Shown piece by piece: positions 8,251 through 18,675 of a stretch of 64,000 nucleotides of DNA (position 1 is its first letter; every line of letters begins with the position of its first letter). The notes beneath the pieces are model-generated. The model was not told the origin of the DNA. It did not search any database and worked only from the letters and a program-made list of their open reading frames with translations. Location of the stretch: assembly GCA_018067145.1 (NCBI GenBank), contig JAGPVD010000071.1:1-64000 (forward strand), written 5' to 3'. The position numbers and the translations under genes are program-made. Origin of the DNA: Methyloceanibacter sp. (GTDB lineage: Bacteria > Pseudomonadota > Alphaproteobacteria > Rhizobiales > Methyloligellaceae).

Positions 8251-10596
8251 GTGAGCCCACATGGTCTTGAAAGCATGACAGAACCCGCATCCGCCGACGC
8301 AAACTCAGTCTTAGATCCCGTCTGCGGCATGACGGTCGATCCTCATGTGGGCAAACCCACCCATGACCACCAGGGGCACATCTATCATTTCTGTTCCGCT
8401 GGCTGTCAGGCGAAATTCGCCGCGAACCCCGAGCACTATCTGAACAAGCAAGATGAGCCGGAGCCAGCGCCGCCCGGCACGCTCTTCACCTGCCCCATGC
8501 ATCCCGAGATCATGCAGGAAGGTCCGGGGCCCTGCCCAATCTGCGGCATGGCCCTGGAGCCCATGGGGGTGATAGCGGAGGACGCGCCCAATAAAGAGCT
8601 GATTGACTTCACCCGACGGCTCAAGGTCGCCGTGCCGCTATCGTTGGTGATCTTGGTCCTCGACATGAGCGCCCATGTCTTCGGCCTCGATGTCCTGCCT
8701 TTCCTGTCGCCTCACGCCGAACAGTGGCTCTTGCTGGCGCTCGCGACCCCTGCCGTCTTGTGGTGCGGCTGGCCGTTCTTCGAGCGCGGCTTCAAGTCAC
8801 TTCGCACGGGGTGGCTCAACATGTTCACTCTGATCGCGCTCGGGACCGGCGCCGCCTATCTCTACAGCGTCGTCGCCACGATCGCGCCGGACTTATTTCC
8901 GGCCTCCATGCATGACGCGCACGGCCTCGTCCCCGTTTATTTCGAGGCGGCAGCCGTCATCGTGGCGCTGGTGCTGGTGGGCCAAGTGCTCGAACTCCGT
9001 GCACGCGAAAAGACCGGCGGCGCGATCCGCGCTCTGCTCGATCTGGCGCCCAAGACGGCGCTGCGCGTGCTCAAGGACGATAAGACCGAGACGGTGCCCC
9101 TCGCCGAGGTCAAAGTCGGCGACGTGTTACGCGTGCGCCCCGGCGATAAAATCCCGATCGACGGCACGGTGATCGAAGGCCGCAGCGCCGTCGACGAGGC
9201 CATGCTCACCGGCGAAGCCGTTCCCGTCGAGAAGACACAGGGCGACGCTGTGACTGGCGGCACGCTTAACGGTTCAGGCTCATTCGACATGCGCGTCGAT
9301 CGCACCGGCGCCGAGACCACGCTCTCCCAAGTCGTGAACATGGTCACCGACGCCCAGCGTTCCCGCGCACCGATCCAGGCTTTGGCGGATGTGGTCGCCG
9401 GCTATTTCGTACCGGCCGTCATTGGCGTCGCAATCATCGCTTTCATCGCCTGGGTCGTTTTTGGCCCGGCGCCGCAACTCGCCCACGCGCTCATCGCCGC
9501 CGTGAGCGTACTCATCATCGCCTGCCCCTGTGCCCTGGGACTTGCCACGCCGATATCCATCATGGTGGCCACGGGCCGTGGCGCCCAAGCCGGAGTGCTG
9601 GTGCGGAACGCCGCGGCGTTAGAGCGGCTCGCCGCGGTCAATACGTTGGTGGTCGACAAGACCGGGACCGTGACTGAAGGCAAGCCGGCCCTGACTGGTG
9701 TCGAGGCGGCGCAAGGTTTCGACGAGGAGGACGTGCTGCGTCTCGCTGCGGCGCTCGAGGCGGGCAGCGAGCATCCCTTGGCCGAGGCTATCCTGCGTGG
9801 CGCCGAGGCCAAAAGATTGAAGCCGGAGAAGACCCTAGGCTTCGAGGCGGTCACGGGCCAAGGCGTCAAAGGCCGCGTTGGCAACCGCGAGGTCCTGTTC
9901 GGCAACGCGCGTCTGATGGAAGCCTCAAACATCGACGTAGCGCCGTTGGTGAAAGCCGCCGAGACGCTGCGCCAAGGCGGCGAGACGGTGATGTTCTTAA
10001 GCGCTGACGGCAAGCTCGCCGGCATCGTCGCCGTCGCCGATCCGATCAAAGAAAGCGCCGCAGACGCCATCGCCAAACTGCACGCGCTTGAGCTGCGCAT
10101 CGTCATGGCGACCGGCGACAACGAGTCCACGGCGAAGGCCGTCGCGGCCAAGCTCGGCATCGACGAAGTGCATGCTGGCTTGCGGCCCGAGGACAAGCTC
10201 GCCCTGATCGAGGGCTTGCAGAAAAAGGGGGCGGTGGTCGCCATGGCCGGTGACGGCATCAACGATGCACCGGCACTGGCCAAAGCAGACGTGGGCATCG
10301 CCATGGGCACCGGTGCCGACGTCGCCATGGAGAGCGCCGGCCTCACGCTGCTCAAGGGCGATCTTCGCGGGGTGGTGCGCGGCGTGAAGCTTGCTCGCGC
10401 CACCATGCGCAATATCAAACAGAACCTGTTCTTCGCCTTCTTTTACAACGCCATCGGCGTGCCCATCGCGGCGGGCGTGCTCTATCCCATCGCCGGGATC
10501 CTGCTGTCGCCCATCGTGGCGGCGGCGGCCATGAGCCTGTCATCCGTATCTGTGGTGGGCAACGCGCTACGCTTGCGCACCGTCAAGCTCGACTAG
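8251..10596 (+). CDS. copA: copper-translocating P-type ATPase with N-terminal YHS and heavy-metal-binding domains
   Basis: Inner-membrane P1B ATPase exporting Cu(I) from the cytoplasm. Instead of a classical CxxC HMA domain, the N-terminus has a YHS domain (DPVCGMTVD ... CSAGCQAKF, about residues 22-65) and a heavy-metal-binding module ([20 protein letters not shown], about 88-107). Core motifs follow: TGEA phosphatase loop, metal-site CPC in [13 protein letters not shown] (about 422-434), phosphorylation site DKTGTVTEG (Asp469) and the hinge [10 protein letters not shown]. The GTG at 8251 opens the longest frame; ATG at 8275 (MTEPAS) is an equally good start. It stands alone, with no visible CueR or CopZ gene, and is divergent from a cytochrome c gene. 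Confidence 0.95.
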   Translation: MSPHGLESMTEPASADANSVLDPVCGMTVDPHVGKPTHDHQGHIYHFCSAGCQAKFAANPEHYLNKQDEPEPAPPGTLFTCPMHPEIMQEGPGPCPICGMALEPMGVIAEDAPNKELIDFTRRLKVAVPLSLVILVLDMSAHVFGLDVLPFLSPHAEQWLLLALATPAVLWCGWPFFERGFKSLRTGWLNMFTLIALGTGAAYLYSVVATIAPDLFPASMHDAHGLVPVYFEAAAVIVALVLVGQVLELRAREKTGGAIRALLDLAPKTALRVLKDDKTETVPLAEVKVGDVLRVRPGDKIPIDGTVIEGRSAVDEAMLTGEAVPVEKTQGDAVTGGTLNGSGSFDMRVDRTGAETTLSQVVNMVTDAQRSRAPIQALADVVAGYFVPAVIGVAIIAFIAWVVFGPAPQLAHALIAAVSVLIIACPCALGLATPISIMVATGRGAQAGVLVRNAAALERLAAVNTLVVDKTGTVTEGKPALTGVEAAQGFDEEDVLRLAAALEAGSEHPLAEAILRGAEAKRLKPEKTLGFEAVTGQGVKGRVGNREVLFGNARLMEASNIDVAPLVKAAETLRQGGETVMFLSADGKLAGIVAVADPIKESAADAIAKLHALELRIVMATGDNESTAKAVAAKLGIDEVHAGLRPEDKLALIEGLQKKGAVVAMAGDGINDAPALAKADVGIAMGTGADVAMESAGLTLLKGDLRGVVRGVKLARATMRNIKQNLFFAFFYNAIGVPIAAGVLYPIAGILLSPIVAAAAMSLSSVSVVGNALRLRTVKLD

Positions 10597-10645
10597 AGTC
10601 AGAACGCCCTCAAAGAGCGAACTCAAAAGGACGATTTCACCAGCC

Positions 10646-13291
10646 ATGACCAGCCGCGAAACCAAGTTCCTCAAGGACTATACGCCCCCCGCCTTTCTCA
10701 TAGACGAGGTCGCACTTGATGTAAGCCTGGAACCCAAGGCAGCCCGTGTCGCCTCCAAGCTGAAAATGCGTCCAAACCCAAAGGCGGTCGCAAGCGGGCA
10801 GAAGCTGGTTCTCGATGGCGAGGCGCTCACGCTCGAAAGCGTCGCCGTGGACGGGAAGGCGCTGTCGCCCGACAAATACGCGCTGACAAAAAGCTCGCTC
10901 ACCATTCCCAACCTGCCAGATCAGCCCTTCACCTTGGTAATCGTCACGCTGTGCGATCCGGAAGCCAACACGGAGCTGTCGGGACTCTACAGGTCGAATG
11001 GCACTTATTGCACGCAGTGTGAGCCGGAAGGCTTTCGCCGCATCACCTATTCCATCGACCGGCCCGACGCACTCGCCGTCTATACGGTGAGGATCGAGGC
11101 CGACCGCGCCACGACGCCGGTGCTGCTGTCGAACGGCAACCCCGTGGAACAGGGCGACATCCCCGGCACGGGCCGTCACTTCGCCATTTGGCACGACCCC
11201 CACCCCAAGCCATCCTATCTGTTTGCATTGGTCGGCGGCGACCTTGCGTCGGTGCACGACAGCTTCACCACGGCCTCGGGCCGGGAAGTCGCGCTCGGCA
11301 TCTATGTAGAGCCCGGCAAGGAAGACCGTTGCGACTGGGCCATGGAGTCCCTGAAGCGCGCCATGCGCTGGGACGAAGAGCGCTTCGGCCTCGAATACGA
11401 TCTCGACGTGTTCAACATCGTCGCCGTCAGCGACTTCAACATGGGGGCGATGGAGAATAAGGGGCTCAATATCTTCAACGACAAACTCGTGCTGGCCCGC
11501 CCCGACACGGCAAGCGATGGCGACTATGCTTCGATCGAAAGCGTGATCGCGCATGAATATTTCCACAACTGGACGGGCGACCGCGTCACGTGCCGCGACT
11601 GGTTTCAGCTCTGCCTGAAGGAAGGGCTCACCGTCTTTCGCGATCAGGAATTCACCGGCGACGTCCGCATGGGGCCCGTCGAGCGCATCATCACCGCACG
11701 TCTATTGAAGAGGCGGCAATACCCGGAAGATGCCGGCCCCCTCGCCCACCCAGTGCGTCCCGGCTCCTATATGGAGATCAACAATTTTTACACGGCCACG
11801 GTCTACGAGAAGGGCGCCGAGGTCTGCCGCATGTTGCAGACTTTGCTCGGACAGGAAAACTTCCGCAAAGGCCTCGACCTCTATTTTGAGCGCCATGATG
11901 GCGAGGCGGCGACGGTCGAGGACTTCGTCAGCGCCATGGCCGACGTCTCGGGCCGCGACATGTCGCAGTTCATGCGGTGGTACACGCAAAGCGGCACGCC
12001 GGAACTTGCCTGCTCCTTGGACTATGATCCGCACGCCAAGATCGCTCGGCTGCATGTGAGCCAGGTGATGCCCGCGACTCCGGGACAGACCAGCAAGGAA
12101 CCGATGCTGATCCCGCTAAAGGTCGGACTGATCGGCGCGAATGGCGATGAGCTACCGCTCAAGCTCAATGGGGAGGATGGTCCCATCGACGGACTCTTGG
12201 AGGTGACGGAGCGCGAGCAGGTCTTCGAGTTTCACGACGTGCCGGCCCCGCCCACGCCGTCACTCCTGCGCGACTTCTCGGCGCCCGTGCGTCTCACCAC
12301 CAGCCTCGATCCCGATCAGGTCGAGTTTCTGATGATGCATGACAGTGACAGTTTCAATCGCTGGCAGGCCACCCAAACCTACGCCACCAATTTGCTTACA
12401 ACGGCTGCGCGAAACGATACTGGCAAGACGACGGGCAAAGAAGCGACACGGCTTGCCCAGGCTCTGGCCACTGCCGTCAGGGACGAAGATTTGCTCCCGG
12501 CTTATCGTGCCGAAACGCTGAATCTGCCAAGCGAGTCCGACATCGCCCGGGAGCTTGCGCACAATGTCGACACCGATGCCATCCACACCGCGCGCGATGC
12601 CCTGCGCGGCAAGATCGGCCACACCATTGGCGACACGTTGCGCGAGCTTTACGCCTCGGCCGAATTATCGGGACCGTTTTCTCCCGATCCCGACAGCGCG
12701 GGCCTTAGGGCGTTACGCAACGCCGCGCTCGATCTCCTAGTCGCGACGGACGCGCCCGACGAGATTGCCCGCGCCGAACGCCACTACCACGACGCGACAA
12801 ACATGACCGACGCCATCATCTCGCTGTCGATTCTGTCTCGACTGCAGTCGCCGGTCCGCGACGCCGCGCTCGACCACTTCTATGCGCGCTGGGAGAACGA
12901 CCCGCTAGTCCTCGACAAATGGTTTGCCGTGCAGGCGCGTGCCGCGCGGCCCGACTCCGTCGAAACTGTACGTGCGCTCCTCGGCCACAAGAAGTTCTCG
13001 CTGAAGAATCCCAATCGCGTGCGCGCGTTGCTCGGCAACTTTACCCAGGCCAACCCGTCAGGCTTCAATCGCGGCGATGGCGAAGGCTATCGGCTGCTGG
13101 CCGGTCAGGCGCTCAAGATCGACCGCTTCAACCCCCATGTGGCCGCGCGGCTTCTCGGCGCATTCGAAAGCTGGCGTACGCTTGAACCGGTCCGTCAGGC
13201 CCACGCGAAAGCGGCGTTAAAGGATCTCGTGGGACAAAAATTATCCACTGACAGCTACGAGATTGTCAGCAAAACCCTGGGCAGCGCCTAG
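10646..13291 (+). CDS. pepN: aminopeptidase N
   Basis: An 881-residue M1-family zinc aminopeptidase of the PepN type, which trims N-terminal residues from peptides in the cytoplasm. The exopeptidase motif GAMENKGLNIFN and the zinc motif HEYFHNWTGDRVTCRDWFQL (His303, His307) with the downstream Glu in LKEGLTVFRD are intact, as is the catalytic Tyr region NFYTATVYEKGAE. Length agrees with bacterial PepN, and the C-terminal helical domain is complete. It follows copA by 49 bases, so read-through is possible, though a functional link is not obvious. Confidence 0.96.
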   Translation: MTSRETKFLKDYTPPAFLIDEVALDVSLEPKAARVASKLKMRPNPKAVASGQKLVLDGEALTLESVAVDGKALSPDKYALTKSSLTIPNLPDQPFTLVIVTLCDPEANTELSGLYRSNGTYCTQCEPEGFRRITYSIDRPDALAVYTVRIEADRATTPVLLSNGNPVEQGDIPGTGRHFAIWHDPHPKPSYLFALVGGDLASVHDSFTTASGREVALGIYVEPGKEDRCDWAMESLKRAMRWDEERFGLEYDLDVFNIVAVSDFNMGAMENKGLNIFNDKLVLARPDTASDGDYASIESVIAHEYFHNWTGDRVTCRDWFQLCLKEGLTVFRDQEFTGDVRMGPVERIITARLLKRRQYPEDAGPLAHPVRPGSYMEINNFYTATVYEKGAEVCRMLQTLLGQENFRKGLDLYFERHDGEAATVEDFVSAMADVSGRDMSQFMRWYTQSGTPELACSLDYDPHAKIARLHVSQVMPATPGQTSKEPMLIPLKVGLIGANGDELPLKLNGEDGPIDGLLEVTEREQVFEFHDVPAPPTPSLLRDFSAPVRLTTSLDPDQVEFLMMHDSDSFNRWQATQTYATNLLTTAARNDTGKTTGKEATRLAQALATAVRDEDLLPAYRAETLNLPSESDIARELAHNVDTDAIHTARDALRGKIGHTIGDTLRELYASAELSGPFSPDPDSAGLRALRNAALDLLVATDAPDEIARAERHYHDATNMTDAIISLSILSRLQSPVRDAALDHFYARWENDPLVLDKWFAVQARAARPDSVETVRALLGHKKFSLKNPNRVRALLGNFTQANPSGFNRGDGEGYRLLAGQALKIDRFNPHVAARLLGAFESWRTLEPVRQAHAKAALKDLVGQKLSTDSYEIVSKTLGSA

Positions 13292-13440
13292 AGTCGTAGA
13301 TTCTGTCAACGGTTTGTTAACCTGATTTCCACAGGTTTTCACTAGACAGAGACTCTTTTCATCGATTCCATGGATGGAAGTGATTCGGAGATGCGGCAAC
13401 TTCTCCGGGATACAAAACGGCAGAAGTATAGGGGGACCGG

Positions 13441-15741
13441 ATGACGCGCGCACGTTCTGCGCGAGGTGAGGGAGTCTTGTCTATCGCGGTGCCGCGATGG
13501 CAGGACCTGCGTGCGACCCTAGACGTTCACTTGCCCTCCACCGAAGTTCTGCGCCGTCTCGTTCCCATTCTTCTCATCATTTTTGGCGTCGTAGCCTTCG
13601 CCGGTCTTGCCTCACAAATCGGCAACGACAAAGACGCGGCGCTCACTTCTGCTCAACGTGAGCTGTCCCTGATCGCCAGCGTCACCGCCCTAACCCTCAA
13701 GGAATATACCCCTAAATCCAGCAAGAGCTGGCAGAAGGCACTCGCCAACAGCCTGCCAAAACGTGCAACCCGCGATGGCCGCACCGCCCTTGTCGCCGAC
13801 GCCGAGGGCAACATTCAGGCCCGCGCCCCGATCAACAATTTCCAACAGGATAACCTCCTCACGATTCTCGGTCCGCAGCAACCCCTAACGATCATGGGGG
13901 AAGACGCGGGCGTGCTGCAAATTTTCCTGTCGGATGGCACCGACGCCATCGTCACGGTCCGCAACATCCCGCAGACCGACATGCAAGTTGCCTTCGTCCA
14001 GCCCATTAGCGAGGCACTTCGCGAGTGGCGCGGCGACGCTATTATCGAGATCACCCTGCTTGTATGCGCCGGCCTCGTGCTCGCGCTGATCGCAGGCGGG
14101 CTTTGGTATCTCGTGCCGTCCGCCGCGCGCGAGGGCGCCGATACGTTGGCCCGAGAGCTTTCCGAAGCCCTGCCCGGTTGCGGCGTGTGGCGCTGGAACC
14201 TCGCTCGCGGTCATGTGCACTGGTCCGCGTCGATGTACCGCCTACTCAACCTGGAACCATCCGCCGACGCCATGCCGTTCCGCGATTTGGCGAAAGCGCT
14301 CCATCCTGACGACGATCTTCGCGCGGAGTTGGACCGCCATATGCGTGAAAGAATTTCCACTTTCGATCAGTGCTTCCGTCTTCGCCATGCCGAGGGCCAC
14401 TGGGTCTCGGTGCACTTGCGTGGTCACATTACTCGCAGCTATGGCGACAGCGAACCCTATCTGATCGGCATGGCTGTGTTCGCCGATCAGGACATCGCGC
14501 CCGGCTCGCCCGACGCCAATGCAAGACTGCGCGACGCGGTGGAGACGATCTCCGAAGCCTTCGTGCTGTGGGACAACCAAAATCGGCTTGTGATGTGCAA
14601 CAGCAAGTATCAGCAATTCCACGGCCTGCCAGACGACATGGCACGGCCCGGCAGTTCCTATGACGACGTGATTGCCGCCGCATCCGAGCCCATCGTTTCC
14701 AAGCGGATCGCCGTCGCCGGCAAGAACGGCATCGACACCCGCACCTACGAGGCGCAGATCGAGGACGGTCGCTGGCTTCATATCAATGAGCGCCGCACGC
14801 GCGACGGTGGTTATGTCAGTGTCGGCACCGACATTACCATCCTGAAGGAAAGCCAGCAGCGGCTCGGCGAAAGCGAGCACCAGCATCGCGACACGATCAC
14901 CGAACTCAGGACCTCGCGCCGCGAGCTTGAGCAGCAAAAGCAACAGCTTGTCGATCTCGCCGAAAAATACGGACTGGAGAAAAACCGCGCCGAGGATGCG
15001 AACCGTGCCAAGTCCGAGTTCCTGGCGAATATCAGCCATGAGCTGCGTACACCGCTCAACGCCGTCATCGGCTTCTCGGAGGTCATGCAGCAGGCGCTAT
15101 TCGGTCCGCTCGGCCATCCCAAATATCAGGAATACGCGCGCGACATCTACGCGAGCGGTGCCTACCTCCTCGAGGTCATCAACGACATCCTCGACATGTC
15201 GAAGATCGAAGCCGGACGCATGGGCCTCGATGTTAGCCGTGTCGATGTGGCCGACATCATAGAGGACAGCATGAAGGTGGTGAACCAAGCCGCCAACGAG
15301 CGCGACATCACTCTCAAGCGCCATGGCCAAGAGCGTCTCTCCATCGAGGCTGACCGCCGCGCACTGAAGCAGATTTTCCTTAATCTCCTGTCAAACGCCG
15401 TCAAGTTCACCCGCGACAGCGGCAACATCGACGTCCATATGTCCCGCGTTCGCGGCCAAGTGAAGATTGCCATCAAAGACACCGGCATTGGCATTGCCGA
15501 CACCGACATCGCCAAGCTGTGCAAGCCATTCGAGCAGGTCGAAAACCAATTCTCCAAGAGCCATCAGGGCAGCGGCCTTGGTCTCGCCATTTCCCGCGCG
15601 CTTGTGGAACTGCATGGTGGTAGCCTTAAGATCAAGAGCCGCGAAGGTCAGGGCACGACCGTCACCTGCCTCCTGCCGTCACGGGCCGTGGCCGCCGACG
15701 ATACGCCGGTCGCCAAAGCGCGTAGCGCTGAGAACGTTTAG
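13441..15741 (+). CDS. pleC: cell-cycle histidine kinase/phosphatase PleC
   Basis: A 766-residue sensor with two membrane segments (about 39-58 and 202-225) enclosing a periplasmic domain, two PAS-type domains (about 245-350 and 362-470), a coiled coil, and a transmitter with [19 protein letters not shown] (His533), LNLLSNAVKFT, DTGIGIADTDI and GSGLGLAISRALVELHGG. The architecture and its position convergent to glnE match PleC as I recall it in rhizobia. PleC dephosphorylates DivK and phosphorylates PleD at one cell pole, opposing DivJ; a DivJ candidate is encoded at 40670-42448. The ATG follows a GGGGG-type ribosome-binding site. The glnE stop lies only 17 bases beyond this gene's end. Confidence 0.85.
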   Translation: MTRARSARGEGVLSIAVPRWQDLRATLDVHLPSTEVLRRLVPILLIIFGVVAFAGLASQIGNDKDAALTSAQRELSLIASVTALTLKEYTPKSSKSWQKALANSLPKRATRDGRTALVADAEGNIQARAPINNFQQDNLLTILGPQQPLTIMGEDAGVLQIFLSDGTDAIVTVRNIPQTDMQVAFVQPISEALREWRGDAIIEITLLVCAGLVLALIAGGLWYLVPSAAREGADTLARELSEALPGCGVWRWNLARGHVHWSASMYRLLNLEPSADAMPFRDLAKALHPDDDLRAELDRHMRERISTFDQCFRLRHAEGHWVSVHLRGHITRSYGDSEPYLIGMAVFADQDIAPGSPDANARLRDAVETISEAFVLWDNQNRLVMCNSKYQQFHGLPDDMARPGSSYDDVIAAASEPIVSKRIAVAGKNGIDTRTYEAQIEDGRWLHINERRTRDGGYVSVGTDITILKESQQRLGESEHQHRDTITELRTSRRELEQQKQQLVDLAEKYGLEKNRAEDANRAKSEFLANISHELRTPLNAVIGFSEVMQQALFGPLGHPKYQEYARDIYASGAYLLEVINDILDMSKIEAGRMGLDVSRVDVADIIEDSMKVVNQAANERDITLKRHGQERLSIEADRRALKQIFLNLLSNAVKFTRDSGNIDVHMSRVRGQVKIAIKDTGIGIADTDIAKLCKPFEQVENQFSKSHQGSGLGLAISRALVELHGGSLKIKSREGQGTTVTCLLPSRAVAADDTPVAKARSAENV

Positions 15742-15758
15742 CTGCCCTCTTCCAGACC

Positions 15759-18668
15759 TCAAGCAACAATGCGGTCAAAGGCCTCGCGCACAGCGGCGAG
15801 CGTTTCCTTCAACATCGCCTCAAGCGTATCGAAATCCGGCATGTCGGACGCGCGCGCCAATAGCTCGCGCAGTGCCAGTGGCGCTTCGGCCGCAGCGAAC
15901 GGATTGTCGAGACAGAGCCGCAAGACTTGCGTGAGCGTGTGATAGAGCCGTGCCGCCGGAATTAGAATCTCGGCGTCGCCTGGACTGAGCACACCGGCAG
16001 CCGAGAGCTTGGTCAATGCCATCTCGGTATTTTGATCAAGCACGTCTGGATGCTCGGCGGCATTCACGATCTGAAGGAATTGAGCGAGAAATTCGATATC
16101 GACCAACCCGCCGCGCACCTGCTTCAGGTCCCAGATGTCGGACGTGCCCTTCTCCTGCGCGATCTTGGCCCGCATGGTCTTGACCTCTTCCGCCACGGCA
16201 GTGCGGTCACGGGGCAGCAAAAGCACGTCTTTGATCATGTTGTTGATTTCATGCCGAAGCGTGACGGGGCCAGAGACTACATGGGCACGGGTTAGCGCCA
16301 AATGTTCCCAGTTCCAGGCCGAGCTGGTCTGATAGTCGATGAAACTTGAGAGCTTCGTCGCTACCGGCCCTTGGCTCCCGGATGGACGGAGCCTCATATC
16401 CACTTCGTAGAGCGCGCCTTCCGCGGTCTGGGCCGAGAGCGCCGCGATCAGGCGCTGGGTGAAGCGCGTGTAATACTGCGTGCCCGGCAGGCTCCTGGTG
16501 CCGTCGGACTGGGCATCGTCGCCGGCAAAATCATAGACGGTAATGAGATCGAGATCGGAGGCCGCGGTCATCTCGCCGCCGCCGAGCTTGCCCATGGCGA
16601 CAACCGCGACTTCGCCACCCGGCAGGCTCCCATGCTGGAGGACGAGTTCGTCGGCAACACGCGCCGCAAGCGCCTCGATCAATGTCTCGGCGAGCGCGGC
16701 ATAGGCAGCGCCCGCCTGCCGAGCCGAGATCGTGCCGGACAACACCCGCACACCAATCAAGAAGCCCTGCTCGCGGCCAACGATGCGTGCCCGGTCAAGC
16801 GCATCCTGATAGTCGCTGGCGAGGTCAAGCGCGCACCCCACAAGCTCACTGAGCTTGGCCGGCGTCGGCACGACGCCGAAGAAGCCTGGATCGAGGACAG
16901 CATCCAAAAGTCTGGGGCGCCGGCCAATGATGTTGGCGAGACGTGGCGCCGTCCCCATGATGTCGGCGACCAGACGCAGCAGGCTCGGATTGGCGGCCAG
17001 CAGCGAAAATAATTGCAGGCCCGTCGGCATATTCGCGATCACCTTGTCGAAGGTGGCGAGCGCCAGGTCGGGTTCTGCCGTACGGCCAAAGGCATCAAGC
17101 AACAGCGGCAGAAATTCCGTCAGCCGCTCCCGGGCCTTGGCGCTGCGTGTGGAGGCATAGCGACCCGACTGCCATGCCCGAATGGCGGAAATCGCGGCCT
17201 CTGGATTGCGGAATCCTAGCTCCTCGAGGATCGCAAGCGCCCCGGGATCGCCCTCATCGACGACGACAATGCCAGCCACCGGCGTGGATGGTTCGGGCAT
17301 TTTCTCGAACAGCTCACGATAAAGACTCTCGACAAGTTTGAACTGCTCCAAGAGCGCGTTGCCAAATTCGTCGGTGTCACCAAATCCGGACAGCCTGGCG
17401 ATGCGGTCCAGCTCCGGCCGGTCCGCCGGGATGATGTGGGTCTGCTGGTCCCCCACCATTTGAATGCGGTTCTCGACGCGCCGCAGAAACAAATAAGCGC
17501 GCGTCAGGTCGTCCGCCGTCTTCTGTTCGATCCACCCGCCTGCGGCCAACCCGACAAGCGTCTCGATGGTCCCACGCGTTCGAAGCTCAGGATGGCGTCC
17601 GCCAGCGATCAATTGCTGGGTCTGAGCGAAGAACTCGATGTCACGAATGCCGCCGCGGCCAAGCTTGATGTCGTGGCCCTCCACCGCGACCACGCCATGG
17701 CCCTTGAACGCGTGCACGCGGCGCTTCATCGCGTGAATGTCGGCAATGGCCGCGAAATCGAGATATCGGCGCCAGATGAAAGGCGAGAGCTGCTCTAAGA
17801 ACGCCTCGCCCAAGGCGATGTCGCCAGCCGCGATCCGAGCCTTGATCATCGCGGCCCGCTCCCAGTTCTGGCCGAAGCTCTCGTAATAGGTGAGGCCAGC
17901 GTCAGTGGAGAGCGCGATCTGGGTCGCCCCCGGATCGGGACGCAGCCGCAAGTCGGTGCGGTAGGCGTAACCGTCGCCGGTATGTTCTTGGATTAGTCGG
18001 ACGAGATCGCGGGTCAGGCGCACGAAGAAGGATGACGGCTCCACATCGGGAGCAAGTCCCGCGCGCTCGGCGTCGTAGAACACCATGAAATCGATGTCGC
18101 TCGAATAGTTGAGCTCCATGGCGCCGAGCTTGCCCATGACGATTATGAAATAGCCGGACGCAGCCTCCGTCGAAGTGATCTTCCCTGCCTCGTGCGCTTT
18201 GCGGAACAGAAACTTGACCGCCTCTTGAATCGTAGCGTCGGCGGCCTCGCTCAAAGCCCGCAGAGTCACTTCCGTCGGCCACACGCCGCCAAGATCAGCC
18301 AGCCCAGTCAGCAACGCAGTGCGTTGCTTGAATTGCCGCAGCAGCGTCATGACCTCGTTCGAGCCAGGCGCCTCAGCGATGTCTTGGGTCAGAGCCGCAC
18401 GTGCCTCAGCCAAATGTATGTCGGGATCGCGCAACAAGCAGTCGGCGAGGAGATGGGGGGAACGCTGGGCGAGTGCCGCGAGATAGGGCGCGGCCGAGAA
18501 CACAGCTTCGAGAAGCGCCGCAGGTTGCGGCGCGGCTGCGGCCTCGGCGGCCTCGGCAAGCGCGGGATCGTCACGCAGGGCTTTCAACACGCCCTCGAGC
18601 ACGTCAGCGCCACGGGCCGCGTCGTAGATTTGGGGAAGCTCGGTGATACGCTCGGCGAACGCCGTCAC
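15759..18668 (-). CDS. glnE: bifunctional glutamine synthetase adenylyltransferase/deadenylase
   Basis: Controls glutamine synthetase by adding or removing AMP in response to the PII protein. Two nucleotidyltransferase domains are visible: the N-terminal adenylyl-removing domain with GAMELNYSSDIDFMVFYD, and the C-terminal adenylyl-transferring domain with GGGEMTAASDLDLITVYD; each carries the D-x-D metal pair. RGGIRDIEFFAQ and RGGLVDIEFLAQF mark the matching accessory domains. I choose the GTG at 18668 (969 residues, start VTAFAERI), 7 bases after the upstream kinase stop; the frame extends to 18755 but that part overlaps the kinase gene. It ends the ccm-degP-regulator-kinase-glnE run. Confidence 0.94.
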   Translation of the reverse strand: MTAFAERITELPQIYDAARGADVLEGVLKALRDDPALAEAAEAAAAPQPAALLEAVFSAAPYLAALAQRSPHLLADCLLRDPDIHLAEARAALTQDIAEAPGSNEVMTLLRQFKQRTALLTGLADLGGVWPTEVTLRALSEAADATIQEAVKFLFRKAHEAGKITSTEAASGYFIIVMGKLGAMELNYSSDIDFMVFYDAERAGLAPDVEPSSFFVRLTRDLVRLIQEHTGDGYAYRTDLRLRPDPGATQIALSTDAGLTYYESFGQNWERAAMIKARIAAGDIALGEAFLEQLSPFIWRRYLDFAAIADIHAMKRRVHAFKGHGVVAVEGHDIKLGRGGIRDIEFFAQTQQLIAGGRHPELRTRGTIETLVGLAAGGWIEQKTADDLTRAYLFLRRVENRIQMVGDQQTHIIPADRPELDRIARLSGFGDTDEFGNALLEQFKLVESLYRELFEKMPEPSTPVAGIVVVDEGDPGALAILEELGFRNPEAAISAIRAWQSGRYASTRSAKARERLTEFLPLLLDAFGRTAEPDLALATFDKVIANMPTGLQLFSLLAANPSLLRLVADIMGTAPRLANIIGRRPRLLDAVLDPGFFGVVPTPAKLSELVGCALDLASDYQDALDRARIVGREQGFLIGVRVLSGTISARQAGAAYAALAETLIEALAARVADELVLQHGSLPGGEVAVVAMGKLGGGEMTAASDLDLITVYDFAGDDAQSDGTRSLPGTQYYTRFTQRLIAALSAQTAEGALYEVDMRLRPSGSQGPVATKLSSFIDYQTSSAWNWEHLALTRAHVVSGPVTLRHEINNMIKDVLLLPRDRTAVAEEVKTMRAKIAQEKGTSDIWDLKQVRGGLVDIEFLAQFLQIVNAAEHPDVLDQNTEMALTKLSAAGVLSPGDAEILIPAARLYHTLTQVLRLCLDNPFAAAEAPLALRELLARASDMPDFDTLEAMLKETLAAVREAFDRIVA

Positions 18669-18675
18669 GTCTATC

